Shown here: one piece after another, positions 48,087 through 57,774 of the stretch | Position numbering within the stretch: position 1 is the first letter of the stretch | Layout: every line of letters begins with the position of its first letter | Origin: an uncultured Paracoccaceae bacterium | GTDB taxonomy: Bacteria > Pseudomonadota > Alphaproteobacteria > Rhodobacterales > Rhodobacteraceae | Length of the DNA: 64,000 nt | NCBI GenBank assembly: GCA_947497985.1 | Contig: CANMIX010000001.1 | Location: 310,001-374,000 of the forward strand | Direction: 5' to 3' | Notes under the pieces: generated by a model | What the model was told of the DNA's origin: nothing | What the model saw: the letters and a program-made list of their open reading frames with translations, nothing else | Databases searched by the model: none | Translations under genes and position numbers: made by a program

Positions 48087-48542
48087 TTAGAATTTGAAGA
48101 TAACAGAGACCACGATCACAAACATCAGAGCAGTCGGAACTTCGTTCATCATTCGGTACTGCCGTCCCGTTAGGCTATTCTTCTCAGCTTTGAAGTCACG
48201 ATAGCGATACAACAACCAATGATGAAACCATGTCATCGCAATGACGCTTACGCCCTTCGTATAAGGCCACACAGAGCCCCAATCGATAATACCGGGGGTG
48301 AACACCATAAATAGCCCTGCAGCCCATGTAACGACGCTCGCTGGGCGCATGATCACTTTCAGAAGCTTCTCTTCCATAACCAGGAACACAGGTTTGCATT
48401 CTTGAACCTTCTCAGCTTGCTCGGTGTGATACACAAACAAACGTGGAAGATAGAACAATCCTGCCATCCAGCTGATCACAGCCATGATGTGAAGAGACTT
48501 GGCGTATGGGTACAGGGTGAACATCAGATCAGTCAGATCCAT
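48087..48542 (-). CDS. hemJ: HemJ, protoporphyrinogen oxidase family
   Basis: 151 residues with about four membrane helices. His18 in [25 protein letters not shown] and the conserved MRPASVVTW and [13 protein letters not shown] motifs match HemJ (UPF0093). Performs the penultimate haem step before HemH. The ATG at 48542 has AGAGG upstream; longer frames run into the AT-rich origin. It is the first gene left of oriC. Confidence 0.93.
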   Translation of the reverse strand: MDLTDLMFTLYPYAKSLHIMAVISWMAGLFYLPRLFVYHTEQAEKVQECKPVFLVMEEKLLKVIMRPASVVTWAAGLFMVFTPGIIDWGSVWPYTKGVSVIAMTWFHHWLLYRYRDFKAEKNSLTGRQYRMMNEVPTALMFVIVVSVIFKF

Positions 48543-48948
48543 GTGCTGGGCCTCTCGTATCGGACCCCCCTTAAATAAATAAGTATATTTAAGAAGGATG
48601 ATGTTTTTGTAGGGTGGGTCGATTTCCGTGGATAATCGAGTCCCACACTGGTTATCCCCACATGGGATAAAATGACAGCGTGACAGAATGTCTAAATGTG
48701 AATCCTTTCTTAACGCCATGAAAACAAGGGTGTTAGGATTTTGTTCACCAATATTAATCTGGGGATAATATTGGGAGGAATCGCCGGCAACCTACATATC
48801 CACTGAAATTGAGTTATCCTCATCCACGAGGGGCGAATCTGCCGGCGAAAGCGTGAGATTTTGGACTTTACTCACCACTTGCGGCACGCTGGGAATTCCA
48901 TACAAACCATTCTAAATTCATCTCGGCTTTGCTCTTGGGGTTTTCCAC
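48543..48948. other. chromosome replication origin region (oriC)
   Basis: The 406-bp gap between hemJ and maf. An AT-rich inverted repeat at 48571-48592 (CTTAAAT.../...ATTTAAG) could be the unwinding element. DnaA-box-like 9-mers (TTATCCACA pattern): TTATCCACG at 48627-48635 minus, TTATCCCCA at 48652-48660 plus, TTATCCCAT at 48662-48670 minus, TTATCCCCA at 48760-48768 minus, TTATCCTCA at 48814-48822 plus. Four GANTC sites lie at 48638, 48700, 48778 and 48835. Genes diverge from here, parAB and two parS are close. Boxes are one or two mismatches from consensus. Confidence 0.85.
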
Positions 48949-49548
48949 ATGTTTGCCCACATCATTCTTGCTTCTGGTTCTGAAATCAGGGCCCAACTGC
49001 TGCGCAATGCCGGTCTGGAGCCGGTGATCGTGCGACCGCGTGTTGACGAAGACAGTATAAAGAGGGGGCTCTTGGCAGAAGGTGCGCCGCCCCGCGATGT
49101 CGCGGATGCTTTGGCTGAGGCTAAGGCGCGCAAGGTCAGTGGTAAACACCCCGACGGGCTGGTTTTGGGATGTGATCAGGTTTTGGACTTTGACGGCAAA
49201 ATCCTGTCCAAACCCGCCTCACCCGAGGAAGCACTGCAGCAGCTGACATTGATGCGTGGCAAACGCCATACATTGTTGTCTGCCGCCGTGATCTATCGCG
49301 CAGGCGAGCCGATCTGGCGCCACGTCGGTCAGGTGCGGATGTATATGCGGATGAGTTCTGATGCCTATTTGCAAGGCTATGTCGATCGCAATTGGGATAG
49401 TATTCGCCATGCGGTGGGAGCCTATAAGTTGGAGGAAGAAGGCGTGCGGCTCTTTACCAACGTCGAGGGCAGCTACTTTAATGTCTTGGGTTTGCCGCTG
49501 ATCGAACTTATCAACTACCTTGGACTGCAGGGAGTGATCGAACAATGA
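48949..49548 (+). CDS. Maf-family nucleotide pyrophosphatase
   Basis: 199 residues. ILASGSEIRAQLLRNAGL start, RPRVDE, LVLGCDQVLDFDGKI and SYFNVLGLPLIELINYL. House-cleaning nucleotide hydrolase (dTTP/UTP or m7GTP type). First gene right of oriC and first of the run maf-aroE-coaE-dnaQ; overlaps aroE by 4 nt. Confidence 0.94.
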   Translation: MFAHIILASGSEIRAQLLRNAGLEPVIVRPRVDEDSIKRGLLAEGAPPRDVADALAEAKARKVSGKHPDGLVLGCDQVLDFDGKILSKPASPEEALQQLTLMRGKRHTLLSAAVIYRAGEPIWRHVGQVRMYMRMSSDAYLQGYVDRNWDSIRHAVGAYKLEEEGVRLFTNVEGSYFNVLGLPLIELINYLGLQGVIEQ

Positions 49549-50378
49549 GTGTTGCAAAAGTACCTTTGGCTGGCGTGATCGGTAGCCCGATTGCGCATTC
49601 CAAATCTCCGCTCCTGCATGGACACTGGCTCAAGACATACGGAATTGAAGGTCACTACGTCCATCTCCATGTCGAATCCGCGGATTTGGAGTCTGTTATC
49701 CGCATGATGCCCAAGATGGGGTTTGTTGGGGCAAATGTGACCCTCCCCCATAAAGAGGCAGTGTTTGAAATCGCCGACCAAATAACGGATCGCGCGACGC
49801 TGATCGGCGCTGCGAACACATTGACCTTCCGTCCCGACGGCAAGATCCTGGCCGACAATACAGACGGTTATGGTTTCATTGCCAACCTTAAGGAGGGCGC
49901 GCCGGATTGGGATCCTAAATCTGGCCCGGCTGTGGTTCTTGGGGCTGGCGGTGCCAGTCGCGCGGTTATCGCAGCCCTGATCGAAGCCGGCGTCGACGAT
50001 ATTATCCTGACCAACCGAACCCGAGATCGGGCTGAACAGATGCGGAGCGATTTTGGCCAGAAAATCCGCGTGGTCGATTGGATCAAAGCACCCAATGTCT
50101 TGGAAGAGGGTAAGTTGGTGGTGAACACCACGTCCTTGGGGATGACCGGTAAATCGCGCCTGCGTATTCCGCTGGATGGGCTGCGCCCGGATGCGGTTGT
50201 CACGGACCTTGTTTACACGCCTCTAAAGACTGAGCTGCTGGAACATGCTGAAAGCATTGGTTGTACGGCGGTGGACGGGTTGGGCATGTTGCTGCACCAA
50301 GCTGTACCAGGTTTTGAACGTTGGTTTGGCACAACGCCAGAGGTGACCGACGAATGCCGCGCCGCAATTCTGGGATGA
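49545..50378 (+). CDS. aroE: shikimate dehydrogenase
   Basis: 277 residues. SPIAHSKSPLLHGHW, catalytic Lys in NVTLPHKE, NTDGYGF and NAD(P)-binding VLGAGGASRAV. Reduces 3-dehydroshikimate in aromatic amino acid synthesis. Overlaps maf and coaE by ATGA at both ends. Confidence 0.97.
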   Translation: MSVAKVPLAGVIGSPIAHSKSPLLHGHWLKTYGIEGHYVHLHVESADLESVIRMMPKMGFVGANVTLPHKEAVFEIADQITDRATLIGAANTLTFRPDGKILADNTDGYGFIANLKEGAPDWDPKSGPAVVLGAGGASRAVIAALIEAGVDDIILTNRTRDRAEQMRSDFGQKIRVVDWIKAPNVLEEGKLVVNTTSLGMTGKSRLRIPLDGLRPDAVVTDLVYTPLKTELLEHAESIGCTAVDGLGMLLHQAVPGFERWFGTTPEVTDECRAAILG

Positions 50379-50968
50379 GTTTTCACCTCGGCCTCACCGG
50401 GTCCATTGGCATGGGCAAAAGCACAACTGCGTCTATCTTTGCTGACCATGGTTGTGCTGTTTGGAACGCCGACGATGCGGTTCATCGGTTATATGAAAAA
50501 GGGGGGGCTGCGGTCGACCCGCTGCAAAAACTGTTCCCTGATGCAATCCAGGCCGGCGCAGTTGATCGTGCGATTTTGCGCAATGTGATCGCTGCTGACC
50601 CAATTGCGCTGACCCAAATCGAAGCGATTGTGCACCCTTTGGTGCAGGCCGACCGGGCAGCATTTAGACGCGCGGCACAAGCTGAAGTCTTGGTCTTTGA
50701 TGTGCCGCTGTTGTTTGAAACGGGAACTGAGACAGAAATGGATGCGGTTGCCTGTGTTTTTGTGGACGCGGATGAACAACGCCGCCGGGTGTTAGCGCGC
50801 GGGACCATGGATAGGGCACAATATGAACAGATCTTGTCCAAGCAGATGCCAATTGCAGACAAACTTGCACGTGCAGACTACAAAATAGAGACTGACACAA
50901 TGGATCATGCGGTGGCGCAGGTGCGCGCCGTCTTGGCTGAAATCCAAAAAGGACCGAACAATGCGTGA
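50375..50968 (+). CDS. coaE: dephospho-CoA kinase
   Basis: 197 residues. P-loop LTGSIGMGKST at about 6-16, DADDAVH-like region NADDAVHRLY, and DVPLLFETG. Last step of CoA synthesis. The start is the ATG that overlaps the aroE stop. Its 3' end overlaps dnaQ by 8 nt. Confidence 0.96.
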   Translation: MSFHLGLTGSIGMGKSTTASIFADHGCAVWNADDAVHRLYEKGGAAVDPLQKLFPDAIQAGAVDRAILRNVIAADPIALTQIEAIVHPLVQADRAAFRRAAQAEVLVFDVPLLFETGTETEMDAVACVFVDADEQRRRVLARGTMDRAQYEQILSKQMPIADKLARADYKIETDTMDHAVAQVRAVLAEIQKGPNNA

Positions 50969-51692
50969 GATCGTGCTGGACACTGAAACCACGGGTTTTG
51001 ACCCTGAATCCGGAGATCGGATCGTGGAAATCGGTGCGGTTGAATTGTTCAACCATATGCCAACCGGCGAGACATTTCACGTCTACATCAATCCCGAACG
51101 TTCCATGCCGGCCGAGGCATTTGGAGTACACGGAATTGGTCCTGACCTTCTGGAGCCGCCGCAGCCTGCCGGTCCGGGACAAGTCATCCTGCGGGATAAA
51201 CCAGTCTTTGCAAAGGTCGGCCAACAATTTCTCGACTTTGTTCGCGATTCCAAAATGGTCATTCACAACGCCAGCTTTGATATGAAGTTCCTGAATGCTG
51301 AGCTGCGTTGGATGGGTCTGCGTCAGCTGCCGATGGATCAGGCAACAGATACACTAGCCATGGCGCGTCGAAAATTCCCAGGCTCGCCGGCGACGCTGGA
51401 TGCGCTGTGCCGTCGTTTTGGCATCGATAACTCAAATCGAAACCTGCACGGGGCGCTTCTCGATTCCGAAATTTTGGCGGATGTCTATCTGGAGCTTATT
51501 GGCGGGCGGCAGCCTGACTTCGCGCTGGCATCAAGTGCGCAACAAAAGGGACCCGCTCAAATTGATGACGATTGGCGCCCGACTGCGCGCGCAACCCCCC
51601 TGCCCTCACGACTGACGGCTGCGGAAAAAGACGCGCATGACGCTTTTGTCGAGAAGATGGGCGATGAGGCTTTGTGGAAGACTTTAAATTAA
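50961..51692 (+). CDS. dnaQ: DNA polymerase III epsilon subunit
   Basis: 243 residues. The three exonuclease motifs are seen: DTETTGFD, HNASFDMKFL and HGALLDSEILADVY. C-terminal tail ends in a helix that would contact the polymerase. Proofreading 3'-5' exonuclease. AAGGACCGAACA precedes the ATG. Last gene of the maf run, before a bidirectional terminator. Confidence 0.97.
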   Translation: MREIVLDTETTGFDPESGDRIVEIGAVELFNHMPTGETFHVYINPERSMPAEAFGVHGIGPDLLEPPQPAGPGQVILRDKPVFAKVGQQFLDFVRDSKMVIHNASFDMKFLNAELRWMGLRQLPMDQATDTLAMARRKFPGSPATLDALCRRFGIDNSNRNLHGALLDSEILADVYLELIGGRQPDFALASSAQQKGPAQIDDDWRPTARATPLPSRLTAAEKDAHDAFVEKMGDEALWKTLN

Positions 51693-51722
51693 AAACGCCG
51701 CCAGAATTCTGACGGCGTTTTC
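51691..51722. terminator. bidirectional terminator between dnaQ and secB
   Basis: AAAACGCCG and CGGCGTTTT arms around a short palindromic centre (CAGAATTCTG); A-run on the left and T-run on the right. Its left edge overlaps the dnaQ stop. Confidence 0.92.
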
Positions 51723-51746
51723 AAATTCAGAAATGTCCTGGCTTAC

Positions 51747-52247
51747 TTAAGCTTGGCCAACCGGTGCTTGTGCTTCAGAGGAAGCCTGACGACGTGCCAG
51801 TTCGTTGCGGTAAATTGCAACAAAGTCGATGTTGTCCAGGTTCAACGGCGGGAAGCCACCGTCGCGGGTTACATCAGAAACGATGCGACGCAGGAATGGG
51901 AACAACATGCGTGGGCATTCGATCAGCAGGAACGGGTGCAATTGATCCTCTGGAATGCCGGAGATGTTGAAGATACCAACGTATTCCAGTTCCAGAACGA
52001 ACAGCGTGCCTTCGCCGCCCTTGTTCTTGGATTCAACAGTCAGTTTGGTGATGACTTCATACTGGTCTTCAACGGAACGTTTTTTTGCGTCCAGTGCAAC
52101 CTGCACGTTCACATCGGGTTGAACCTCACCGGCAACACCCTTTTGCGCCATGACGTTTTCAAACGACAGGTCGCGGATGAACTGGCCCAAAATCTTCATT
52201 TGGACCTGCGGTTGCTGAGGGGCTTCTGCAGCGCCATTTTCAGCCAT
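51747..52247 (-). CDS. secB: protein-export chaperone SecB
   Basis: 166 residues. QMKILGQFIRDLSFENVMA start and LLIECPRMLFPFLRRIVSDVTRDGGFPPLNLDNIDF motif are diagnostic. Holds preproteins unfolded for SecA. GGAGACTACCC precedes the ATG. Downstream of fxsA with 79 bp between. Confidence 0.97.
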   Translation of the reverse strand: MAENGAAEAPQQPQVQMKILGQFIRDLSFENVMAQKGVAGEVQPDVNVQVALDAKKRSVEDQYEVITKLTVESKNKGGEGTLFVLELEYVGIFNISGIPEDQLHPFLLIECPRMLFPFLRRIVSDVTRDGGFPPLNLDNIDFVAIYRNELARRQASSEAQAPVGQA

Positions 52248-52326
52248 GGGTAGTCTCCTAGAAATACGATCGGCACGTGCTTAGCAGCTTGCCCTCGCTA
52301 TCACAACGGCTTGGGCTGTTTGTCAT

Positions 52327-52842
52327 TCATTCGTTACTGGGACCGCGAACCCACTTAGACGGCTCACTGGGTTTGCGCTCAGGATCTACCTCGTGAAAAT
52401 CACCATCGATGGTGTCACCGTCTGCGCCACCTTGGGGGTGAAACCCGTGAGGTTTATGGAACCCCTGCGGACCTTGTCCCATATGAAACTGTGCCACCGT
52501 GATCTTGGTCCGAAGGTAGTTGAATACTGCTATGCGAACGCGTGGTATTAGCAGAGCAAAGCCAACAGCGTCGGTAAAAAAGCCTGGTGTTAGCAACAGC
52601 GCACCTGCAAAAAGGATCATTGCTCCGTGGGCCAGCGGCTCGGTCGGATCCGACAAACGCTTAAATGAGTTGCGCAATTGTCCCATGGCCAGCTGTCCTT
52701 GGTTACGTACCAACCAGGTGCCCAGAACAGCGGTTACCACCACAATCAATAGGGTCGGAAACAAGCCAATGGCCCCGCCAACCTGAATAAATAGGGCGAT
52801 TTCGATGATCGGCACTAGGACAAAGGCCAAAAAGAGATACAT
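52327..52842 (-). CDS. fxsA: FxsA-family membrane protein
   Basis: 171 residues. PIIEIALFIQVGGAIGLFPTL, GTWLVRNQG and GALLLTPGFFTDAVGFALLIP are the FxsA signature; three to four membrane segments then a hydrophilic His/Pro/Gly tail. In E. coli it affects phage T7 exclusion; its normal role is unclear. The ATG at 52842 (AAGGA upstream) was chosen over the GTG one codon before. Confidence 0.93.
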   Translation of the reverse strand: MYLFLAFVLVPIIEIALFIQVGGAIGLFPTLLIVVVTAVLGTWLVRNQGQLAMGQLRNSFKRLSDPTEPLAHGAMILFAGALLLTPGFFTDAVGFALLIPRVRIAVFNYLRTKITVAQFHMGQGPQGFHKPHGFHPQGGADGDTIDGDFHEVDPERKPSEPSKWVRGPSNE

Positions 52843-52955
52843 CACGCTTTCCTTGTATCGTACTTGGGATGGTAGACTTGCCTCCCACGGTCACCTACAT
52901 AGGATCAGAACCGCAAGGTTTCAAACAAAGCACGAACGCCCCGCATGAGGTTTAG

Positions 52956-53612
52956 ATGGACAATCCGGTGATTAATCTTCTGATTCTGGCAGGAATTGCC
53001 ATTTTTCTTATCCTGCGTTTAAAGAGTGTACTGGGCACACGCGACGGATTTGAGAAACCGCGCGCACCGTCTCAGTCGACACGACGCATGCCGCAAGACC
53101 TTGAAGTTATTGAAGGCGGCCCCGACAACGACATAACCGATCATGTCGACGCGGACAGCCCGCAGGCACGTGCCTTGGCGGCAATGAAGCGTATTGAACC
53201 CGGCTTCAGCGTTAGCGAATTTGTCCAAGGTGGTCGCGGCGCTTATGAAATGATCCTGATGGGATTTGAAAACGGTGATCTGGCCGATATACAACCCTTC
53301 CTTGCAGAAGAATTGTACGACAGCTTTGTGGACGCCGTTGCAGCACGCGAAGATCAAGGCCTAACGATCGAGGCGAGCTTTATCGGTGTTCGCGAAACCG
53401 TTCTGGTCAACGCGACATTTGATGAAGGATCTTCTTTGGCGGAAATCACCATACGTTTTGTAGGTGAATTGACCTCTGTTGTTCGTGATGGCGAAGGTTC
53501 GGTTGTTGAGGGCGACGCCAAGACTGTCAAAAAGCAAAAAGACACTTGGGTCTTTGCCCGGACAATGGGTGCAGATGATCCGAATTGGCAGTTGGTTGCA
53601 ACAGACGCATGA
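52956..53612 (+). CDS. Tim44/TimA-domain membrane-anchored protein
   Basis: 218 residues. One N-terminal membrane helix (INLLILAGIAIFLILRL, 6-22), a hydrophilic linker, and a Tim44-like domain from about 80 (FVQGGRGAYEMILMGFENGD to FARTMGADDPNWQLVATDA). Relatives of the mitochondrial import motor protein Tim44; bacterial role is unclear. Divergent from fxsA-secB. Overlaps mltA by 4 nt. Confidence 0.92.
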   Translation: MDNPVINLLILAGIAIFLILRLKSVLGTRDGFEKPRAPSQSTRRMPQDLEVIEGGPDNDITDHVDADSPQARALAAMKRIEPGFSVSEFVQGGRGAYEMILMGFENGDLADIQPFLAEELYDSFVDAVAAREDQGLTIEASFIGVRETVLVNATFDEGSSLAEITIRFVGELTSVVRDGEGSVVEGDAKTVKKQKDTWVFARTMGADDPNWQLVATDA

Positions 53613-54661
53613 TCTCGGCGCTCCGAAAAGCATTGGGCCTTTCGGCGCTTTGCGGCGTTGCTCTTAGCGCCACCGGAGCCTTATCCGAGACGACCGTTCA
53701 GTTGATGGATTTTACCCAGCTAGACGGTTGGGCCGAAGATGACCATGAACGCGCGTTCGAAGCATTCCTGGAAACTTGTCCTGACCTGGATGATCCCGAC
53801 TGGAATACACTGTGTGCTGTCGCACAGTCGCAAACCGCGGGATCAGCACGGGCATTTTTTGAATTATTCTTTCGCCCAGTCATGGTCGAAGATGGCAAAA
53901 ACGCATTGTTTACCGGGTATTTCGAACCAGAATTGAACGGTTCGAAATACAAGACGGACCGTTTTCGGTATCCTATTTACCGCCAGCCACCGGAATCGCG
54001 GCAAACCAATCTTTGGTATCCGCGTCGTGAAATTTTAACCAGTGGGGTCATGGACGGCCGTGGCCTCGAAATTGCATGGGTTGATGATCCGGTAGAATTG
54101 TTTTTCCTGCAGATTCAAGGATCTGGCCGTATACGTCTGCAAAATGGATCCGTCATTCGTGTGGGATATGGCGGCGCGAACGGACATGAATACCGTTCTA
54201 TTGGGCAGGAGCTTGTGCGACGTGGAGTTTACCAGCCTCATCAAGTGAGCGCACAGGTGATCAAGAATTGGGTCCGTCGAAACCCGTCTGCAGGTCGGGA
54301 GCTTTTGTTTCACAATCCATCATATGTGTTCTTTCGCGAGGTGAACCAAGTGCGCGCCTCCAAAGGGCCGCTTGGAGCGATGAACCGGTCGGTGACACCC
54401 CTGCGCAGTATCGCGGTGGACCCTGCTTATACGCCCCTAGGGGCACCGGTTTGGGTGGAAAAAGACGGTGAGAACAAGATGCGTCGCCTGATGATCGCCC
54501 AGGACACTGGGTCGGCTATCAAAGGCGCGCAACGTGCCGACATCTTCTTTGGCACCGGAGATGCAGCAGGCCAGGCTGCCGGCAAATTGCGCGATCCCGG
54601 CCGCATGTACATCCTGTTACCAATTCAGCGCGCCTATGCGCTTTTGCCGGAAGATCTTTGA
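53609..54661 (+). CDS. mltA: membrane-bound lytic transglycosylase A
   Basis: 350 residues. Signal peptide (about 1-26, ending TGALS), MltA domain with GYFEPELNGS and FLQIQGSGRIRL, and the 3D domain QDTGSAIKGAQRADIFFGTG. No lipobox, so secreted rather than lipidated. Cleaves peptidoglycan with 1,6-anhydro ends. ATG overlaps the Tim44-like gene's stop. Confidence 0.95.
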   Translation: MISALRKALGLSALCGVALSATGALSETTVQLMDFTQLDGWAEDDHERAFEAFLETCPDLDDPDWNTLCAVAQSQTAGSARAFFELFFRPVMVEDGKNALFTGYFEPELNGSKYKTDRFRYPIYRQPPESRQTNLWYPRREILTSGVMDGRGLEIAWVDDPVELFFLQIQGSGRIRLQNGSVIRVGYGGANGHEYRSIGQELVRRGVYQPHQVSAQVIKNWVRRNPSAGRELLFHNPSYVFFREVNQVRASKGPLGAMNRSVTPLRSIAVDPAYTPLGAPVWVEKDGENKMRRLMIAQDTGSAIKGAQRADIFFGTGDAAGQAAGKLRDPGRMYILLPIQRAYALLPEDL

Positions 54662-55248
54662 TGACACGGCGCAAACTAACCGAAGAGGAAATCGACCTTT
54701 GGAAAAAGGTCGTGCAGCAAGCAGAGCGGCTCCATCCCGAAGCAAAACAGACTGCGCACCCCACGACATTGCCTAAACCGAAACCAAAGAAACCCGTTCC
54801 GTTTCGCGCGGAACCGTTTGAAATTGGTGCCAAAGCCAAACACGGTACAAAAAGCCACAACCTGAAACCGGCCATCGCCACGTCCCTCGCCAATCGCGGG
54901 GTGCAGATGGATGAGAAATCCTATCGCCGTATGAAACGGGGAAAGTTGAAGCCAGAGGGCAAACTGGATCTGCACGGAATGCGGATTGACACCGCCCACC
55001 CGTCTTTGACGCGGTTCATTCTTTCGGCGCAGGCATCCGGTAAACGTTTGGTTCTGGTGATCACGGGCAAAGGCAAGGATCGTGACGAACCGGGTCCAAT
55101 GCCGGTTCCACGCGGGGTGCTGCGTCACAAGGTGCCACAGTGGCTGTCCCTGCCCCCATTGGCCCAGGCCGTTCTACAGGTCACCCCTGCGCATTTGTCC
55201 CACGGTGGCGACGGTGCCTATTACGTTTACCTGCGTCGCACCCGGTAA
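54661..55248 (+). CDS. Smr-domain protein
   Basis: 195 residues. A basic N-terminal half rich in Lys/Pro, then a Smr domain with LDLHGMRIDTA and LVLVITGKGKDRDEPG to GDGAYYVYLRR. Smr domains may nick nucleic acid; no MutS2 part is present. Start TGATG coupled with the mltA stop. Confidence 0.92.
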   Translation: MTRRKLTEEEIDLWKKVVQQAERLHPEAKQTAHPTTLPKPKPKKPVPFRAEPFEIGAKAKHGTKSHNLKPAIATSLANRGVQMDEKSYRRMKRGKLKPEGKLDLHGMRIDTAHPSLTRFILSAQASGKRLVLVITGKGKDRDEPGPMPVPRGVLRHKVPQWLSLPPLAQAVLQVTPAHLSHGGDGAYYVYLRRTR

Positions 55249-55250
55249 CA

Positions 55251-56369
55251 TCATTGCGGAGCCTCTACAGCCGTTTCGTTCAGTTCGACACGAACCGCAC
55301 CACCCAGTCGGCTGATATCACCGGGTAGCAGCTGCGTAAGCTCAACACGTCGGCGTTCCTGCGCGTCTGCCTGAACTCTTAACCGTCGAAGAAGAGTGAT
55401 CAGTGTTGGCGAATTTGCTGCTGGAAAGTGGTTCAGATCGCGGCTGCGCTTCAGGTTCGACGTGTCGATGACCTGAACTGGCAAACCGGCAAGTTGTTCA
55501 AGCGAACTGATGTTGCCCAACCGGGCTCGTGTGTTTGTACCGCGGATGCGCTGCGAAATACCCAAGGCTCTGTCGCGGCTGTTGGCAAAAATCACAAAAG
55601 GTTGCGGAATGGATTGAAACCGCGCCAGCTGGCTTTTGAACAGATCCACATCCAGATCAGGTGACATTAGGATCACGCCTGACAGGTTGCGCCTCGACCA
55701 CCCGGGCGAGCTGATCTCAATTTGGCGCAGGGCTTCCATCGTCAGCTGGGACCCAAGCGAATGTGCAACGATGATTACCGGTAGTCCGGTTGCATTATGT
55801 GTTGCACGCAGCAGCTTTTCCAAGCCATCGCGAGCTACCAGCGCGCTGTCCTCGTCATAGGCGTAGCCAAGCGGTGCGCCCTTACTGGGCCAAGAGTAAA
55901 AGATAGTAGCGCCGGGGATTTCGATGTCATGTTTCAACTGAGCGGTGCGAAACGCCGCCTCGGCATGGGTGTTGTTGAAACCATGGACAAAAACGGTCAC
56001 TTCGCGCTGATAGGCCGGGATTTCGTTCAAGACGTTTTTGATGCGCCGGCGAAAGCTGGCTTCGTCATGATCTGTCTGCGCTGAAATTACAAAATCGGTT
56101 CTGGGATCGGGATCTGCGCCCCCAAGGCTGAGCGTACCCTTGTCCCGTACCGGTGGGACAGAGATATCCATTTCCAGCAAGCTGACAGTAGCAGACCGTT
56201 CAAAGCCAAACCCGCTGCCATGGCTTTTCCGGCTAGTCGCGCCAAAAATTGTCTCTTGATGACCTATTTGAATTGCCGAAGGCACAATGGGCGCGGCACC
56301 CCGGTCATGCGCACAGGACGCCAGGACCGAAATACAAAGACACAACACAACAGAGGCGATTTTTGACAT
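55251..56369 (-). CDS. alpha/beta-hydrolase lipoprotein (DUF900)
   Basis: 372 residues. Lipobox LASC with Cys19. VTVFVHGFNNT and the nucleophile loop VIIVAHSLGSQLTMEAL are the DUF900 motifs; SPDLDVDLFK and a distal His (NHFP) could finish the triad. Substrate unknown. The ATG at 56369 has AGGTG upstream; a GTG three codons before is weaker. Its stop is 2 bp from the convergent smr stop. Confidence 0.9.
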   Translation of the reverse strand: MSKIASVVLCLCISVLASCAHDRGAAPIVPSAIQIGHQETIFGATSRKSHGSGFGFERSATVSLLEMDISVPPVRDKGTLSLGGADPDPRTDFVISAQTDHDEASFRRRIKNVLNEIPAYQREVTVFVHGFNNTHAEAAFRTAQLKHDIEIPGATIFYSWPSKGAPLGYAYDEDSALVARDGLEKLLRATHNATGLPVIIVAHSLGSQLTMEALRQIEISSPGWSRRNLSGVILMSPDLDVDLFKSQLARFQSIPQPFVIFANSRDRALGISQRIRGTNTRARLGNISSLEQLAGLPVQVIDTSNLKRSRDLNHFPAANSPTLITLLRRLRVQADAQERRRVELTQLLPGDISRLGGAVRVELNETAVEAPQ

Positions 56370-56451
56370 GCGTCTCACCTGAAATACAACAATGGCGGCA
56401 GGCTACCTGCCCAACCGCCAATGTCCAGTGTCTTACCATGTTGACCAGCTG

Positions 56452-57762
56452 TCAGAGCACGTATCGGCTGAGATCGCTGGATTTTCCAAGCTCCGCCAGA
56501 TTGTCGCCGACGAATTTTGCATTGATCACCACCGCATCGCCACCCCGGTCCGGCGCGTTGAACGACAGTTCCTCGAACACACGTTCCATCACCGTATAAA
56601 GTCGACGCGCACCAATGTTTTCGACGCTTTGATTGACCTCGGCGGCCATCTTGGCCAGGGCCGCGATACCGTCTTCGCTGAACGAGACGTCTACGTTTTC
56701 GGTGTTCATCAAGGCCGTATATTGTCGGGTCAATGCGTTGTCGGTCTCAGTCAGAATACGCACAAAGTCCGCCTCGGTCAGGGCCCGTAAATTCACCCGG
56801 ATCGGCAAACGTCCTTGAAGCTCTGGCAGCAAATCGGACGGTTTGGCAATGTGGAACGCGCCCGAGGCGATGAACAGAATATGGTCGGTCTTAACCGGGC
56901 CATGTTTGGTGCTGACGGTGGTGCCTTCGATCAGGGGCAGCAGGTCGCGTTGGACCCCTTCCCGGCTGACATCGCCACCGCGCGCATCGGATCTGGCGCA
57001 GACTTTGTCGATCTCGTCCAGAAAGACGATGCCGTTCTGTTCCACGGTTTCAAGCGCGGTGCGGGTGACGGTTTCATCATCCAACAGCTTGTCGGCCTCT
57101 TCCTCAATCAGCACGTCGTAGCTTTCGGAGACTGTCAGTTTCTTGCGAACGGTGCGCCCGCCCATTGCTTTGCCGAACAAGTCACCAAGGTTCATCATCC
57201 CGGCGCCGGCACTTGGCTGACCAGGAATTTCAAACATGCCGCCCATTGGGTTTGAGGTATCCGCCACTTCCAGCTCGATAACGGTATCGTCCAGTTCTCC
57301 GGAGATCAGCTTTTTGCGGAACATGTTCAATGTCGCCTCACGCGCCCCTTCGCCGGCAATCGCCGCCAATACGCGATCTTCGGCAGATTTGCGCGCCTTG
57401 GCGCGGACATCTTCACGCATGAATTCGCGGGTTTGCAGGATCGCCGCATCGACCAGATCGCGAATGATCTGTTCCACGTCACGGCCAACATATCCTACTT
57501 CGGTGAACTTGGTCGCTTCGACCTTGATGAACGGCGCGCGGGCAAGTTTTGCCAGCCGGCGCGAAATCTCGGTTTTACCAACGCCGGTGGGGCCGATCAT
57601 CAGAATGTTCTTTGGATAGACTTCGTCGCGAATGTCGTCTGGCAGCTGTTTGCGGCGCCAGCGATTGCGCAATGCAACAGCGACGGCCCGTTTGGCCTCG
57701 TTCTGGCCAATGATGAACCGGTCCAGTTCGGATACGATTTCACGTGGGGTAAGGTCTGTCAT
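56452..57762 (-). CDS. hslU: HslU, ATPase of the HslUV protease
   Basis: 436 residues. P-loop [12 protein letters not shown] near residue 55, the I domain, Walker [12 protein letters not shown], and the C-terminal tail ending SRYVL that docks into HslV. Unfolds substrates. Separated from hslV by a membrane-protein gene and starts 12 nt after that gene's stop, with AAGG upstream. Confidence 0.97.
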   Translation of the reverse strand: MTDLTPREIVSELDRFIIGQNEAKRAVAVALRNRWRRKQLPDDIRDEVYPKNILMIGPTGVGKTEISRRLAKLARAPFIKVEATKFTEVGYVGRDVEQIIRDLVDAAILQTREFMREDVRAKARKSAEDRVLAAIAGEGAREATLNMFRKKLISGELDDTVIELEVADTSNPMGGMFEIPGQPSAGAGMMNLGDLFGKAMGGRTVRKKLTVSESYDVLIEEEADKLLDDETVTRTALETVEQNGIVFLDEIDKVCARSDARGGDVSREGVQRDLLPLIEGTTVSTKHGPVKTDHILFIASGAFHIAKPSDLLPELQGRLPIRVNLRALTEADFVRILTETDNALTRQYTALMNTENVDVSFSEDGIAALAKMAAEVNQSVENIGARRLYTVMERVFEELSFNAPDRGGDAVVINAKFVGDNLAELGKSSDLSRYVL

Positions 57763-57774
57763 GATTTACCTTGG

